From Frankiales bacterium (GTDB lineage: Bacteria; Actinomycetota; Actinomycetes; Mycobacteriales; Jatrophihabitantaceae), in the NCBI GenBank assembly GCA_025966315.1, contig JAOPUZ010000075.1:1-64000 (forward strand): a stretch of 64,000 nt of DNA. Reading direction: 5' to 3'. The notes under the pieces are model-generated. The model was not told the origin of the DNA, did no database searches, and saw nothing but the letters and a program-made list of their open reading frames with translations. The first letter of the stretch is position 1, and each line of letters starts with the position of its first letter. A program made the translations under genes and the position numbers. This document shows positions 17,050 through 26,049 of this stretch, piece after piece.

Positions 17050-18363
17050 ATGGTCAATGCGATGACGATTGTGAGCGTGAGCGTTTCCCACCGGTCCGCT
17101 CCGGTCGAGGTATTGCAAAGACTGGCTGTGTCATCGGCAGAGCTGCCAGACGTGTTGGCCCGGTTGCATGCTTTGCCAGCCATCCACGAGGTCGCCGTCC
17201 TGTCCACGTGCAACCGGGTCGAGATCTACGTGGCCGCGCCCGGCTCAGTCGCAGCTGCGGCCCGGGCCGCGGCGGGCGTGCTTGCCGCTCGCGGGAGGCT
17301 CGAGGTCGGCGAGGTCATGCGGATGGCGGGCATTCGCGTCGGCGATGCCGCCGCTGAGCACTTGTTCTCAGTCGCGTGCGGGCTTGAATCGATGGCCGTG
17401 GGTGAGGAACAGATTGTCGCCCAGATCAAGGCCGCGGTCCGTGCGGCCGCCGCAGCGGGAACCGCCGGACCGGCCATCCTCGGCTTGATCGACGCGGCGT
17501 TGCGGGTGAGCAAGCGCGTCCGGACGGAGACCACGATCAGCACCGCCGGCATCTCGCTCGCGCGAGCTGGTATCGATCTCGCCACCGCGCACTTCGGCAG
17601 CCTCGCCGGCCGCCATGCCGTTGTCTTCGGGACGGGCAGCATGGGCAAACTCGCGGCCCGACTGCTGGGTGAGGCCGGCGTCGGACAGTTGACCATCGCC
17701 GGCCGCAACCCGGAACACGTCTTCGAGGTGGGTGCGGCCGTGGGTGGCACGCCCGCGCGCGACGATGACGTACCCGCAGCGCTGGCCCGCGCCGACGTCC
17801 TGATTTGCGCCACTGGAGCGGCCGAACCCGTCGTCCGAGTCGAGCAGCTGCAGCTGGTCGGCGGGCGGGCGCTCTTCGTGCTCGATCTGGGCCTGCCGCC
17901 CAACGTCGACCCCGCCGTCGCGAGACTGGCCGGGGTGACGCTGGTCGACCTGGATGCGCTCGGGCGACACCTGGCAGGCCGAGCCGTACCGGACCAGGTT
18001 CCTCAAGTCCGCGCGATCGTCGCCGAGGCCAGGTTGGCGTACCTGAAGCAGCACGAACAGGCGGGCGCTGGGCCCGTGATAGCTGCTATGTATGCACAGA
18101 TAAGACAACTCGCCGACGCCGAGTTGGAGCGGCTGCACTACCGCCTCCCGGGCCTGAACGAAGAGCAACGGAGGGAGACAACCGCAACGGTCCATCGCAC
18201 CGTGCGCAAGGTCCTGCACGGGCTGACCGTCCTCGCGAAGGAACTGGCCACGGACCCGAATGCGGCTGTCCATCTCGAAGCGCTGCGCGAGCTCTTTGAC
18301 CTCAGCCCAGGCGCCGGGATCACCCAATCTGCACACCCGTACCAGGCCGAAGGAATCCGATGA
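17050..18363 (+). CDS. hemA: Glutamyl-tRNA reductase
   Basis: 437 residues. It reduces glutamyl-tRNA to glutamate-1-semialdehyde, the first step of C5 heme synthesis. The N-terminal catalytic domain has the nucleophile Cys54 in VLSTCNRVEIY, and GLESMAVGEEQI follows at about 112. The NADPH domain starts at about 190 (HAVVFGTGSMGKLAARLL) and a helical dimerisation domain completes the protein. Two starts are possible: ATG 17050 (GAGAG upstream) and ATG 17062, which gives the more usual N-terminus MTIVSVSVSHRSAP. Actinobacterial hemA usually precedes hemC/hemD; here it follows a catalase and overlaps an exporter gene by four bases (ATGA), so this is probably a dedicated or extra copy. Confidence 0.95.
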   Translation: MVNAMTIVSVSVSHRSAPVEVLQRLAVSSAELPDVLARLHALPAIHEVAVLSTCNRVEIYVAAPGSVAAAARAAAGVLAARGRLEVGEVMRMAGIRVGDAAAEHLFSVACGLESMAVGEEQIVAQIKAAVRAAAAAGTAGPAILGLIDAALRVSKRVRTETTISTAGISLARAGIDLATAHFGSLAGRHAVVFGTGSMGKLAARLLGEAGVGQLTIAGRNPEHVFEVGAAVGGTPARDDDVPAALARADVLICATGAAEPVVRVEQLQLVGGRALFVLDLGLPPNVDPAVARLAGVTLVDLDALGRHLAGRAVPDQVPQVRAIVAEARLAYLKQHEQAGAGPVIAAMYAQIRQLADAELERLHYRLPGLNEEQRRETTATVHRTVRKVLHGLTVLAKELATDPNAAVHLEALRELFDLSPGAGITQSAHPYQAEGIR

Positions 18364-19805
18364 CCGCGGCGTCGAGGCCCGAGTCGGTTACGGCCGAACC
18401 GACCATGCCCACAGCAACGCCGCAAAGACGTGGCGGCCCCAGTCCGGTGTTGCTGATCGTGCTGGCGATGGCTCAGTTCATGGTGGTACTCGACTTCACG
18501 ATTGTGAACGTCGCGCTGCCCTCGATCCAGAGTGGGCTGCACGTCGCGACGACCACGTTGCAGTGGTTGATCAGCGGCTACGCTGTCGCGTTCGGCGGGT
18601 TCCTGCTGCTCGGTGGTCGTCTCGCCGACCTGTTTGGCCGGGTGCGGCTGTTTCGTATCGGCTTGATCGTGTTCGTGCTGGCCAGCATTGCCGGCGGGCT
18701 GGCGGTCGAGCCGGTCCTGTTGATCTCGTCCCGGGTCGTGCAGGGTTTGGGGGCCGCAATCGTGGCGCCAGCCGGTTTGTCCCTGCTGGTGACCAGTTGG
18801 CCCGGGGAGCGAGAGCGAAGCCATGCACTCGGCATCTACGGTGCGGTCGTCTCGACCGGCTTCGCCTCGGGGGCGGTGCTGGGCGGCCTGCTGGTCGAGT
18901 TGGACTGGCGGCTGGTGTTCTTCGTCAATGTGCCGATCGGGGTCCTGCTGCTGATCGCCTCCTATCGATTGATGCCCGCTGATCAGCCGGTACGTTCGGG
19001 CCAGCTCGACCTTCCTGGCGCCGTCACCGTGACCGCCGGTGTCGCCCTGCTGGTGCTGGCCGTGACGCGAGCGGGCGACACGCTGAACATTGGTCAGCCG
19101 GCGGTGCTGGCGGTCGTCGCGCTTGTGCTGCTCGGCGGCTTTGTGATCAGGGAGCGCACCGCGGCGTCGCCCTTGCTGAATTTGGCGCTGCTGAGCGATC
19201 GCGGAATTCTCGGCGCGAACGTTTGCCTTATCGCGGTCGGTGCCTTCAACGCCGGCCAGGTCCTGCTGGTGACGCTCTACCTGCAGGATGGCCGCCACCT
19301 CTCGCCCGTGTTGACCGGTCTGTGCTTTGTGCCGCAGGCGGCTGGTGCATTCGCGCTGTCGGGACCGGCGTCGAACGTCGTGCCCAACCTCGGCCCGCGG
19401 CGAAGCTTGAGCATCGCGATGATCGTGGCGCTCGTTGCCCTGGTCGGAGGCGCTTATGCCGTCAGGTCAGAGTCGATCGTCGTGCTGCTCGCCAGCTTGC
19501 TGCTGATGGGTGCTGCCGCCCGGATCAGCATGGTCGCCTCCACCTTGGCCGGCACCCATGGGCCGGTGGCCCGTGAATCGGAGGGCACCGCCAGTGCCCT
19601 GCTCACCGCAACCCGGCAATGCGGCAGTGCGCTGGGCGTCGCGGTCCTGTCCGCCACCCTCGTGATAGCGCCTGGCAGCAGTGGGCACCGAACCGAGATC
19701 GCCATGATTGTCGCTGCCGGCTTCGCCCTCGCCGGCCTGCTCGCTACTCGAATCGTCCCGGCCGCGCCGCGTTCCTCGAGGCACGCTCGACGGACGTCTG
19801 GCTAG
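18360..19805 (+). CDS. MFS drug exporter, DHA2 (14-TMS, EmrB/QacA-like) family
   Basis: 481 residues. After a 30-residue polar N-terminus come 14 predicted membrane segments. MFS motif A is GGRLADLFGRVRLFRIG (about 82-98), motif C-like GAVVSTGFASGAVLGGLL follows at about 160, and the D1-type motif is LDFTIVNVALPSIQ at about 44. These identify a proton-driven multidrug exporter of the DHA2 group. The ATG overlaps the hemA TGA by four bases, implying co-expression with heme synthesis and perhaps catalase. The physiological substrate is unknown; export of a porphyrin or oxidant-related compound is only a context-based guess. Confidence 0.92.
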   Translation: MTAASRPESVTAEPTMPTATPQRRGGPSPVLLIVLAMAQFMVVLDFTIVNVALPSIQSGLHVATTTLQWLISGYAVAFGGFLLLGGRLADLFGRVRLFRIGLIVFVLASIAGGLAVEPVLLISSRVVQGLGAAIVAPAGLSLLVTSWPGERERSHALGIYGAVVSTGFASGAVLGGLLVELDWRLVFFVNVPIGVLLLIASYRLMPADQPVRSGQLDLPGAVTVTAGVALLVLAVTRAGDTLNIGQPAVLAVVALVLLGGFVIRERTAASPLLNLALLSDRGILGANVCLIAVGAFNAGQVLLVTLYLQDGRHLSPVLTGLCFVPQAAGAFALSGPASNVVPNLGPRRSLSIAMIVALVALVGGAYAVRSESIVVLLASLLLMGAAARISMVASTLAGTHGPVARESEGTASALLTATRQCGSALGVAVLSATLVIAPGSSGHRTEIAMIVAAGFALAGLLATRIVPAAPRSSRHARRTSG

Positions 19806-20137
19806 CTTCACACGGTTGCGCCCTTTGCCTACAACCGGAGCCCAGGACGTTGGTTGGAACGAACGATCCGGCTTGGTCGTCTCCGTGTACTACGTGAATC
19901 AACCGAGCGGCTTCACGTAGTACCAAGTCGCGGGTACGGTGATGTCAATACGAGAAACCGCTGTTGATCGACCGGTGTTCTCGCGTCGAGCTTGGACTCG
20001 TGCTCTCCTTGTGTCGTTGTGGGGGTGACGGTTGTGGCGCCCGGCCCACCAAATCCTGCCGTCGTCGGACTTTGCCGGCTTCAACGCGAGGCGCTGTTTC
20101 TGCGCGTGCTTGCCCTCTGGAAGAGGGCGAGCGGTCG
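19806..20137. other. Intergenic region between MFS exporter and histidine kinase
   Basis: 332 bases with a perfect 12-bp inverted repeat at 19887-19923 and no convincing coding frame. The open frame from an ATG at 19964 runs into the kinase, but its first 58 residues are Cys/Arg-rich and unlike the paralogous kinase. Confidence 0.4.
19887..19923. repeat. Perfect 12-bp inverted repeat with 13-base loop
   Basis: GTACTACGTGAA (19887-19898), 13 bases, TTCACGTAGTAC (19912-19923). It lies 82 bases after the MFS stop. There is no T-run after the stem, so it may be an operator or a factor-assisted terminator rather than a standard intrinsic one. Confidence 0.75.
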
Positions 20138-21823
20138 TTGAGCGGTGAGACGTTGCTCGGGCTGGCCGAGGAGCAGGCTGCGTTGCGCCGGATCGCAACC
20201 CTTGTCGGGCGCGGGACACCGCCCGAAGAGGTATTCGCCGCTGTCACCGAAACGATCGGGCGGCTGCTCAACGGGCACCTGGCCGGGATGGCGCGCTATG
20301 AAAGTGATGGCACGGTGCGTGTCGTGGCGACCTGGGCCAGCGCCGGACCTTACGGCGGCTCGCACCCATTGGTTCCAGGTCCGTGGCCACTCGAGGGCGG
20401 CGGCGTGTCGTCGATGGTGTGGAAGACAGGCCAATCCGTGCGGATAGACGACTATCGCGGAGTTCCCGGCAGCATCGCCAGATTCGTGCGAGACGAATTA
20501 GGCGTCAATTCATCGGTCGCCAGTCCGATCGTCGTCGAAGGCCGCCTATGGGGGCTGCTTTTCCTGCACTCCAAGAGTGCCGACGAACCCTTTCGCGAGG
20601 ACACCGAATCGCGGCTGACTGGTTTCACGGAGTTGGTGGGTACGGCGATTGCGGGAGCGGAGAGCCGCGCGGGTCTGGCCCGGCTGGTCGAGGAACAGGT
20701 GGCGTTGCGGCGGGTCGCGACGCTGGTGGCGCGGGGCGTTCCGCGCGAGGAGGTGTTCGCCGCGGTGGTCGAGGAGGTCGCGCGGCTGCTTCGCGTCGAG
20801 TTCGCGACGCTCGGTCGCTACGAGTCCGATGCCACCATGACCACGGTCGCGACGTCGAGCAAGCTGGATGAGCGCTTTCCGGTCGGCCGGCGGTGGAGCC
20901 TCGCGGGAATGAACGTAAGTCGATTGGTTTTCGAGACCGGCGCCCCTGCGCGGCTCGACAATTGTCCTGACGCTCCGGGTCTGCTTGGCACCGCGATGCA
21001 CGAATCGGGCGTCGGGTCGTCATTGGGGACGCCAGTCATCGTGGATGGTCACCTGTGGGGTGTGATCGCCACCAGCTCAAGGCCGGACCAGCTGCTTCCG
21101 GTGGATACGGCGGAGCGTCTTGCTTCGTTTACGGAGTTGGTGGCGGCGGCGATTGCGAATACGCACAGTCGGGCGGAGTTGATGGCGTCGCGGGCGCGGA
21201 TTGTGGCGGCTGCGGATGAGATGCGCCGGCGGATCGAGCGCGATCTGCATGATGGGATCCAGCAGCGACTGGTCTCGTTGGGGTTGGAGTTGCGGATGGC
21301 GAAGGCGACGGTGCCGTCGCAGTTGGGTGACCTCGAGGCTGCGTTGTCGCAGGTGGGTGAGGGCCTGTCGAGTGTGTTCGATGAGTTGCGTGAGATTGCA
21401 CATGGTATTCACCCGGCGATTTTGTCCGAGGGCGGTTTGGGACCGGCGTTGCGGGCGTTGTGTCGGCGGTCGGTATTGCCGGTGGAGTTGGAGTTGCAGA
21501 CCAAGCAGCGGTTGCCGGAGTCCGTTGAGGTTGCGGCCTACTACGTGGTGTCTGAGGCATTGACCAATGCGGCCAAGTACGCCCATGCCTCGGTGGTGAA
21601 CATAGCTCTGCACGCTCAGGACACCGGCTTGCGGTTGGCGATTCGTGATGACGGGATTGGGGGAGCCGACCGCAGCCGGGGTGCGGGGCTGGTTGGGCTC
21701 AGCGATCGCATCAATGCGCTCGGTGGCACGCTGCAACTCACCAGCCCCGCTGGTAACGGCACTACCCTCCTCATCGAGATCCCCGTCCAGGACCACAGCG
21801 CCGCGCTCTGGGCCCCGCTGTGA
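20138..21823 (+). CDS. Double-GAF sensor histidine kinase (HisKA_3/NarX type), copy 1
   Basis: 561 residues from TTG 20138. This start gives a length matching the paralog at 22982 and has GAAGAGGG ten bases upstream. Two GAF domains in tandem (about 10-170 and 185-350) each begin with a related LRR(I/V)ATLV.RG segment. The dimerisation/phospho-acceptor helix has His in RDLHDGIQQRL (about 366-376). The ATPase has the N box EALTNAAKYAHAS (about 469) and the G box IRDDGIGGADRSRGAGLVGL. There is no membrane segment, so it is cytoplasmic and senses a small ligand or redox state through GAF. Likely partners are NarL-type regulators such as those at 2.5 and 4.2 kb; no regulator is adjacent. Confidence 0.9.
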   Translation: MSGETLLGLAEEQAALRRIATLVGRGTPPEEVFAAVTETIGRLLNGHLAGMARYESDGTVRVVATWASAGPYGGSHPLVPGPWPLEGGGVSSMVWKTGQSVRIDDYRGVPGSIARFVRDELGVNSSVASPIVVEGRLWGLLFLHSKSADEPFREDTESRLTGFTELVGTAIAGAESRAGLARLVEEQVALRRVATLVARGVPREEVFAAVVEEVARLLRVEFATLGRYESDATMTTVATSSKLDERFPVGRRWSLAGMNVSRLVFETGAPARLDNCPDAPGLLGTAMHESGVGSSLGTPVIVDGHLWGVIATSSRPDQLLPVDTAERLASFTELVAAAIANTHSRAELMASRARIVAAADEMRRRIERDLHDGIQQRLVSLGLELRMAKATVPSQLGDLEAALSQVGEGLSSVFDELREIAHGIHPAILSEGGLGPALRALCRRSVLPVELELQTKQRLPESVEVAAYYVVSEALTNAAKYAHASVVNIALHAQDTGLRLAIRDDGIGGADRSRGAGLVGLSDRINALGGTLQLTSPAGNGTTLLIEIPVQDHSAALWAPL

Positions 21824-21931
21824 CGTCGGCATCTCATTCGTCCCTATATCCGGTTCTGATCGTCTCGGGTTGGCCGGACCTGGTGACGGTCTTGGGCCGT
21901 GGTCGAGTCGGGACCTAGGGCCAGGCGAGCG

Positions 21932-22789
21932 CTAGAACGCGCCGACGACCGCGAAGTCCTGGCTGACGAAGATGTGGTGCGGCCAGTTGACGCCGATGTA
22001 ATGGACCTCGTACTCGCCGTTGCTCAGCTGCACAACCCGGTCGACGACACCTCCGGGGTAGGCGGCCAGCGCAGCTTTCGTCGCGCTATCCGCTGCCGCG
22101 CCGCTGACGATCGTCCCCGATCCCTCGGTGTAGTTCGCCGGGATCTGACCGACCTGTTTTGCCGTGCTCGGGGCGCCTTGCTGGAACGGAATCACTCCTG
22201 CCGCGACGGAAGCCGCAGATCCCTCGCTGCCGGCGGGTTGCACAGTGACCTGAGTGGCCGTGATGGTAGTTCCGCTGGTTGTCCCCAGTACGAGAACAGC
22301 TTCGCCGGTGGTGATGCCACTCGCCGAGATCGCGCTCGTCCCGTTCTCGTACGTCGTGGCGGATGCCTCGTTAACGGTTACCTTCTGACCCGCTGATGTT
22401 GTCATTGCGAAGCTCGACGTGGACACCGAGCCGACCGTGCCGGATGCTCCGCCGGCGGCCGGTCCGGACCTAGCATTGGACCCCCCGCCGCCCGGCGCGG
22501 CACCGCCTGCGGCACCGCCGGGGGCACCGGCGGCGGCACCGCTGACCGGGCCGGACTGCGCTGATGTTGTCGGCGAGGATGACGACCTGGCGAGAACGAC
22601 CGAGAGCACGATCAAGGCACAGATCAGCACGGCGGTCACCGCCCAGGTGATTTTCTTCGACAGCAATCGCCGCACCCGGGGCCAGCGTCGCGGTTTGGGC
22701 ATAGTCACCGAGGCCGATGGCTCTGGCGTCATCCTCGACTCGGGGTAAGTGGTTAGGGTCTCGTGCGGGGTTGGTTCCTGGCCGTTCAT
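21932..22789 (-). CDS. Membrane-anchored secreted protein with DUF5666-like domain
   Basis: 285 residues. A basic cytoplasmic N-terminus (about 1-48) is followed by one membrane helix (KITWAVTAVLICALIVLSVV, about 46-65). A Gly/Ala/Ser-rich linker (70-115) and an outer beta-rich domain (about 117-190) follow, with GTVGSVSTSSFAMTTSAGQK and ATQVTVQPAG typical of DUF5666. The C-terminal part (AALAAYPGGVVDRVVQLSNG, then EVHYIGVNW) resembles PepSY-like domains. GGAGCG precedes the ATG by five bases. It lies between the two paralogous kinases on the opposite strand and might be their target or a cell-envelope sensor; this is not shown. Confidence 0.75.
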   Translation of the reverse strand: MNGQEPTPHETLTTYPESRMTPEPSASVTMPKPRRWPRVRRLLSKKITWAVTAVLICALIVLSVVLARSSSSPTTSAQSGPVSGAAAGAPGGAAGGAAPGGGGSNARSGPAAGGASGTVGSVSTSSFAMTTSAGQKVTVNEASATTYENGTSAISASGITTGEAVLVLGTTSGTTITATQVTVQPAGSEGSAASVAAGVIPFQQGAPSTAKQVGQIPANYTEGSGTIVSGAAADSATKAALAAYPGGVVDRVVQLSNGEYEVHYIGVNWPHHIFVSQDFAVVGAF

Positions 22790-22981
22790 AAGTGCGCTCC
22801 ATTCAATCGGTTAGCTACGAGAGTGCGCACGGTTGCTTTGAAGTGTCTGTATGGTGCCTTTGCAATAGCTGAACCCCTTGAACACCCAGGTCAATAGGCG
22901 CGAGGATGGGCACGCAAGCTTGCGTGAACGTCACGCCGACGCACTGCCGTCCCAAAGAGAGACCGGAGGCCACCCGGGATC

Positions 22982-24670
22982 ATGAGCGAATGGCCGGCGC
23001 CGGTAAACGATGCGGAGTTGCGGGTGCTGGCCGATGAGCAGGCCGCGTTGCGACGGGTCGCAACATTGGTGGCGCGGGGAGTCGCGCCGGAGCAGGTGTT
23101 CGCGGCAGTCATCGAAGAAGCCGGTCGGCTGCTGTCCGCCGAGTTCGCTGGCCTGGCTCGCTATGCCCCCGACAGAACGATTACCGTCGCTGCCGCATGG
23201 GGCAGGTCTGGCCAGCACCTGCTCGTTGGACACCGGTGGTCCCTCGGGGGGAGTGACCTGGCCACGCTCGTGTTCGAGACCGGCCGAGCTGCGCATATCG
23301 ATAGCTACACCGACACCTCCGGGCTGCTCACCGACGTCGGCCGCGAAACCGGACTCGGCGCCGGCGTCGGGACTCCCGTCATCGTCGAGGGCCGCGTCTG
23401 GGGGCTGATGGCTACCTACTCCCGTTTCGGCCAACCGCTGCCGGCCGACACCGAGACGCGCCTCGGTAACTTCACCGAGCTCGTAGCAATGGCGATCGCA
23501 AACGCAGAGAGCCGGACCGGGATAGCTCGGCTGGCCGAGGAGCAGGCGGCGCTCCGGCGGGTCGCTACGCTGGTGGCCCGTGGGGTACCTCCGGAGGAGG
23601 TCTTCGCGGCGGTGGTCGATGAGGTCGCGCGGCTGCTTCCCGTCACTTTCGCGAGCCTGGGCCGCTTCGAGTCGGACGGAACCGGGACGGTCATGGCGAC
23701 GTCGGGCCGGCTCGACGACCGCTTCCCGGTCGGCAGTCGCTGGCCCCTCACCGGAAACAACGTCGTCTCGAGCGTCTTCGAGTCCGGCCGCGCCGCCCGG
23801 ATCGACGGCTACGCAGCGGCTTCCGGACCACTCGGTGTCACCGCGCGCGAGATCGGGTTCGGCTCCGGCGTCGGGGCGCCGGTCATCGTCGAAGGGCGGC
23901 TATGGGGCGTCGTCGCCGGCTACTCGCCCCGGGACCAGCTCCTTCCAGCGGACACAGAGTCTCGGCTTTCCTCTTTTACGGAACTGGTGGCGACGGCGAT
24001 CGCGAACGCGCAGAGCCGCGCTGAGTTGATCGCTTCGCGAGCGCGGATCGTCGCCGCCGCCGATGAGACGCGCAGGCGGATCGAACGTGACCTGCACGAC
24101 GGAATCCAGCAGCGACTGGTGTCGCTCGGGTTGCAGCTGCGGATGGCGCAGGGGACTGTGCCCCCGCAGTTCGGTGAGCTCGAGGGCGCGTTGTCACAGG
24201 TCGCCCAGGGCCTGACGAGAGTGTTCGACGAGTTGCGGGAGATCTCCCACGGCATTCACCCGGCGATCCTGTCCGAGGGCGGCCTGGAGCGAGCGCTCAG
24301 GGCGCTCGGTCGCCGTTCAGCGATACCGGTTGAGCTGGACCTGCATGCTCCGCAGCGGCTGCCAGAATCGGTCGAGGTCGCGGCCTACTACGTGGTGTCC
24401 GAGGCATTGACCAACGCAGCCAAGCACGCACAGGCATCGGTCGTGAACGTCGACCTCGACATCCACGACGCGGTCTTGAAGTTGATGATCCATGATGACG
24501 GGGTCGGCGGCGCCGATCGCAACCACGGAGCCGGACTGGTCGGGCTCACTGACCGCATCGAAACACTGGGCGGCACGCTCCACGTCGCCAGTCCCCCCGG
24601 CAGTGGCACAACGTTGCTGATCGAGATCCCGCTCGCAGGCCAGAGCAGCGCAGTGTCGCCGGAGCGGTAG
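22982..24670 (+). CDS. Double-GAF sensor histidine kinase (HisKA_3/NarX type), copy 2
   Basis: 562 residues, co-linear with the kinase at 20138-21823 and nearly identical to it in the kinase core. GAF1 spans about 20-180 and GAF2 about 195-345. The phospho-acceptor His is in RDLHDGIQQRL (about 367-377), the N box is EALTNAAKHAQAS and the G box HDDGVGGADRNHGAGLVGL. The GAF domains differ more than the kinase core, suggesting different inputs feeding a common output. GGAGG lies 13 bases before the ATG. No membrane segments. GAF residues that could bind heme (as in DosS) cannot be confirmed by eye. Confidence 0.92.
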   Translation: MSEWPAPVNDAELRVLADEQAALRRVATLVARGVAPEQVFAAVIEEAGRLLSAEFAGLARYAPDRTITVAAAWGRSGQHLLVGHRWSLGGSDLATLVFETGRAAHIDSYTDTSGLLTDVGRETGLGAGVGTPVIVEGRVWGLMATYSRFGQPLPADTETRLGNFTELVAMAIANAESRTGIARLAEEQAALRRVATLVARGVPPEEVFAAVVDEVARLLPVTFASLGRFESDGTGTVMATSGRLDDRFPVGSRWPLTGNNVVSSVFESGRAARIDGYAAASGPLGVTAREIGFGSGVGAPVIVEGRLWGVVAGYSPRDQLLPADTESRLSSFTELVATAIANAQSRAELIASRARIVAAADETRRRIERDLHDGIQQRLVSLGLQLRMAQGTVPPQFGELEGALSQVAQGLTRVFDELREISHGIHPAILSEGGLERALRALGRRSAIPVELDLHAPQRLPESVEVAAYYVVSEALTNAAKHAQASVVNVDLDIHDAVLKLMIHDDGVGGADRNHGAGLVGLTDRIETLGGTLHVASPPGSGTTLLIEIPLAGQSSAVSPER

Positions 24671-24680
24671 TGCGATCTGG

Positions 24681-24869
24681 TCAATCTTGGCGAAGGCGCA
24701 ACTCCGGCACGCTGACGTCGCGGATCACGTCAAGAGCGCGCGTCAGATCGTTCAGGCCTACGAAGCCGTCGACTGAGGCCGCACGGGCCCAGTACTCCAC
24801 GTCGGCGGTCACGGCGGTAACGGCAAGCCGGCTGGCTTCTTCCGGGGTGAGCAGATCGTGATCTTGCAT
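24681..24869 (-). CDS. Small hypothetical protein
   Basis: 62 residues starting MQDHDLLTPEEASRLAVTAV, largely helical and acidic, with no membrane segment. AAGGAG lies nine bases before the ATG, and the frame ends 10 bases from the kinase stop on the other strand. The segment VDGFVGLNDLTRALDVIRDV looks like a folded amphipathic helix pair. Family not recognised. The good ribosome-binding site and sensible composition support it as a gene; its short length keeps confidence moderate. Confidence 0.5.
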   Translation of the reverse strand: MQDHDLLTPEEASRLAVTAVTADVEYWARAASVDGFVGLNDLTRALDVIRDVSVPELRLRQD

Positions 24870-25057
24870 GTGTCATGGCTCCTTGGCTGCGCCCGACCCG
24901 GCTCGGTTGTGGTCGAGAGCCTTGGGTGGCGGTGGGTGTGTCGATGAATCGGACAGGACCAGCGTCGCGTGACCACGGCGACGGTGCATCCCGGCAGGCA
25001 TTCGTTTGGCACGGTCGCTGACCGGAGTTCGCCTATTCCTGCTGGTGGGTAACGGCC

Positions 25058-25101
25058 ACGGCGGCTGGCGGGGAAGACCTGAAGCTGGCGCAGCTGCGAT
25101 G
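25058..25101 (+). promoter_or_regulatory. Conserved promoter-like block, copy B
   Basis: GCTGGCGGGG, 18 bases, AGCTGCGATGTTGTAG, matching the block at 4050-4092. It lies 42 bases upstream of the aldo/keto reductase start codon. The two loci thus probably share a promoter type or regulator. Confidence 0.45.
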
Positions 25102-25143
25102 TTGTAGCTGGCGTATTTGTGTCCCACCTGGAAGGAACAATTC

Positions 25144-26028
25144 ATGAAGACTCGCCACATCGCTACAACCGAGGTCAGCGCGATCGGGCTCGGCGGCATG
25201 CCGATGTCGATCGAGGGCCGACCGGACGAAAAGCGCTCGATCAGGACCATCCACGCTGCGCTTGAGGCCGGCATCACGCTCATTGATACCGCTGACGCTT
25301 ACCATCTGCACGCCGACGAAGTCGGCCACAACGAGCGGTTGATCGCAAAAGCGTTGGCTTCCTACGGCGGTGATACGTCGTCGGTCCTGGTCGCGACCAA
25401 GGGGGGCCACCTGCGTCCGGGTGACGGTTCCTGGACGGTCAATGGCTCACCCGACCACCTCAAGCGGGCCGCCGAGGCTTCGCTCAAGCGACTGGGCGTA
25501 GCTGCCATCGGCCTGTACCAGTTCCACCGCCCGGACCCGGCTGTGCCCTACGCCGAGTCCATCGGTGCGCTGCGGGATCTGCTCGACGCCGGGACGATCA
25601 GGATGGCCGGCATCTCGAACGCAAATCCCGGCCAGATCCGCGAAGCCAACGACGTCCTCGGCGGGCGACTTGCCTCGGTACAGAATCAATTCTCGCCGGC
25701 CTTCCGCAGCAGCGAACCCGAACTCGAACTCTGCGACCAGCTAGGCATCGCGTTCCTACCCTGGAGTCCGCTCGGCGGAATCACCACGGCGGCTCGCCTC
25801 GGACACGCTCACATCGCCTTCGGGCAGATCGCGGCCGAGCGCGATGTCACGCCCCAGCAGATCGACCTTGCCTGGCTGCTTGCCAAATCCCCGCACGTCA
25901 TCCCGATCCCGGGCTCCTCGCGCCCAGAAACCATCCAAGACTCCGCGCGCGCCGTCGACATCGAGCTGACGCGCGCCGAATTCGATCGACTCGACTCGCT
26001 CACCGACCCCACGACGACTCGGCAGTAG
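25144..26028 (+). CDS. Aldo/keto reductase
   Basis: 294 residues, TIM-barrel NADPH-dependent carbonyl reductase. The AKR tetrad is visible: Asp48 and Tyr53 in IDTADAY, Lys86 in VATKGG and His128 in LYQFHRPDP. The NADP site near the C-terminus is IPIPGSSRPETIQDS. The ATG at 25144 has AAGGAA seven bases upstream, preferred over an ATG 27 bases further out. The leader carries the conserved block described at 25058-25101. A 40-residue protein gene begins 21 bases after the stop, so the two are probably co-transcribed. The substrate is unknown. Confidence 0.95.
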   Translation: MKTRHIATTEVSAIGLGGMPMSIEGRPDEKRSIRTIHAALEAGITLIDTADAYHLHADEVGHNERLIAKALASYGGDTSSVLVATKGGHLRPGDGSWTVNGSPDHLKRAAEASLKRLGVAAIGLYQFHRPDPAVPYAESIGALRDLLDAGTIRMAGISNANPGQIREANDVLGGRLASVQNQFSPAFRSSEPELELCDQLGIAFLPWSPLGGITTAARLGHAHIAFGQIAAERDVTPQQIDLAWLLAKSPHVIPIPGSSRPETIQDSARAVDIELTRAEFDRLDSLTDPTTTRQ

Positions 26029-26049
26029 CCGGAAAGAAAGGAGGAACGC

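Noticed and set aside
16273-17118. 281-codon minus-strand frame
   Set aside because: Antisense to the catalase gene, whose active-site residues and length are intact.
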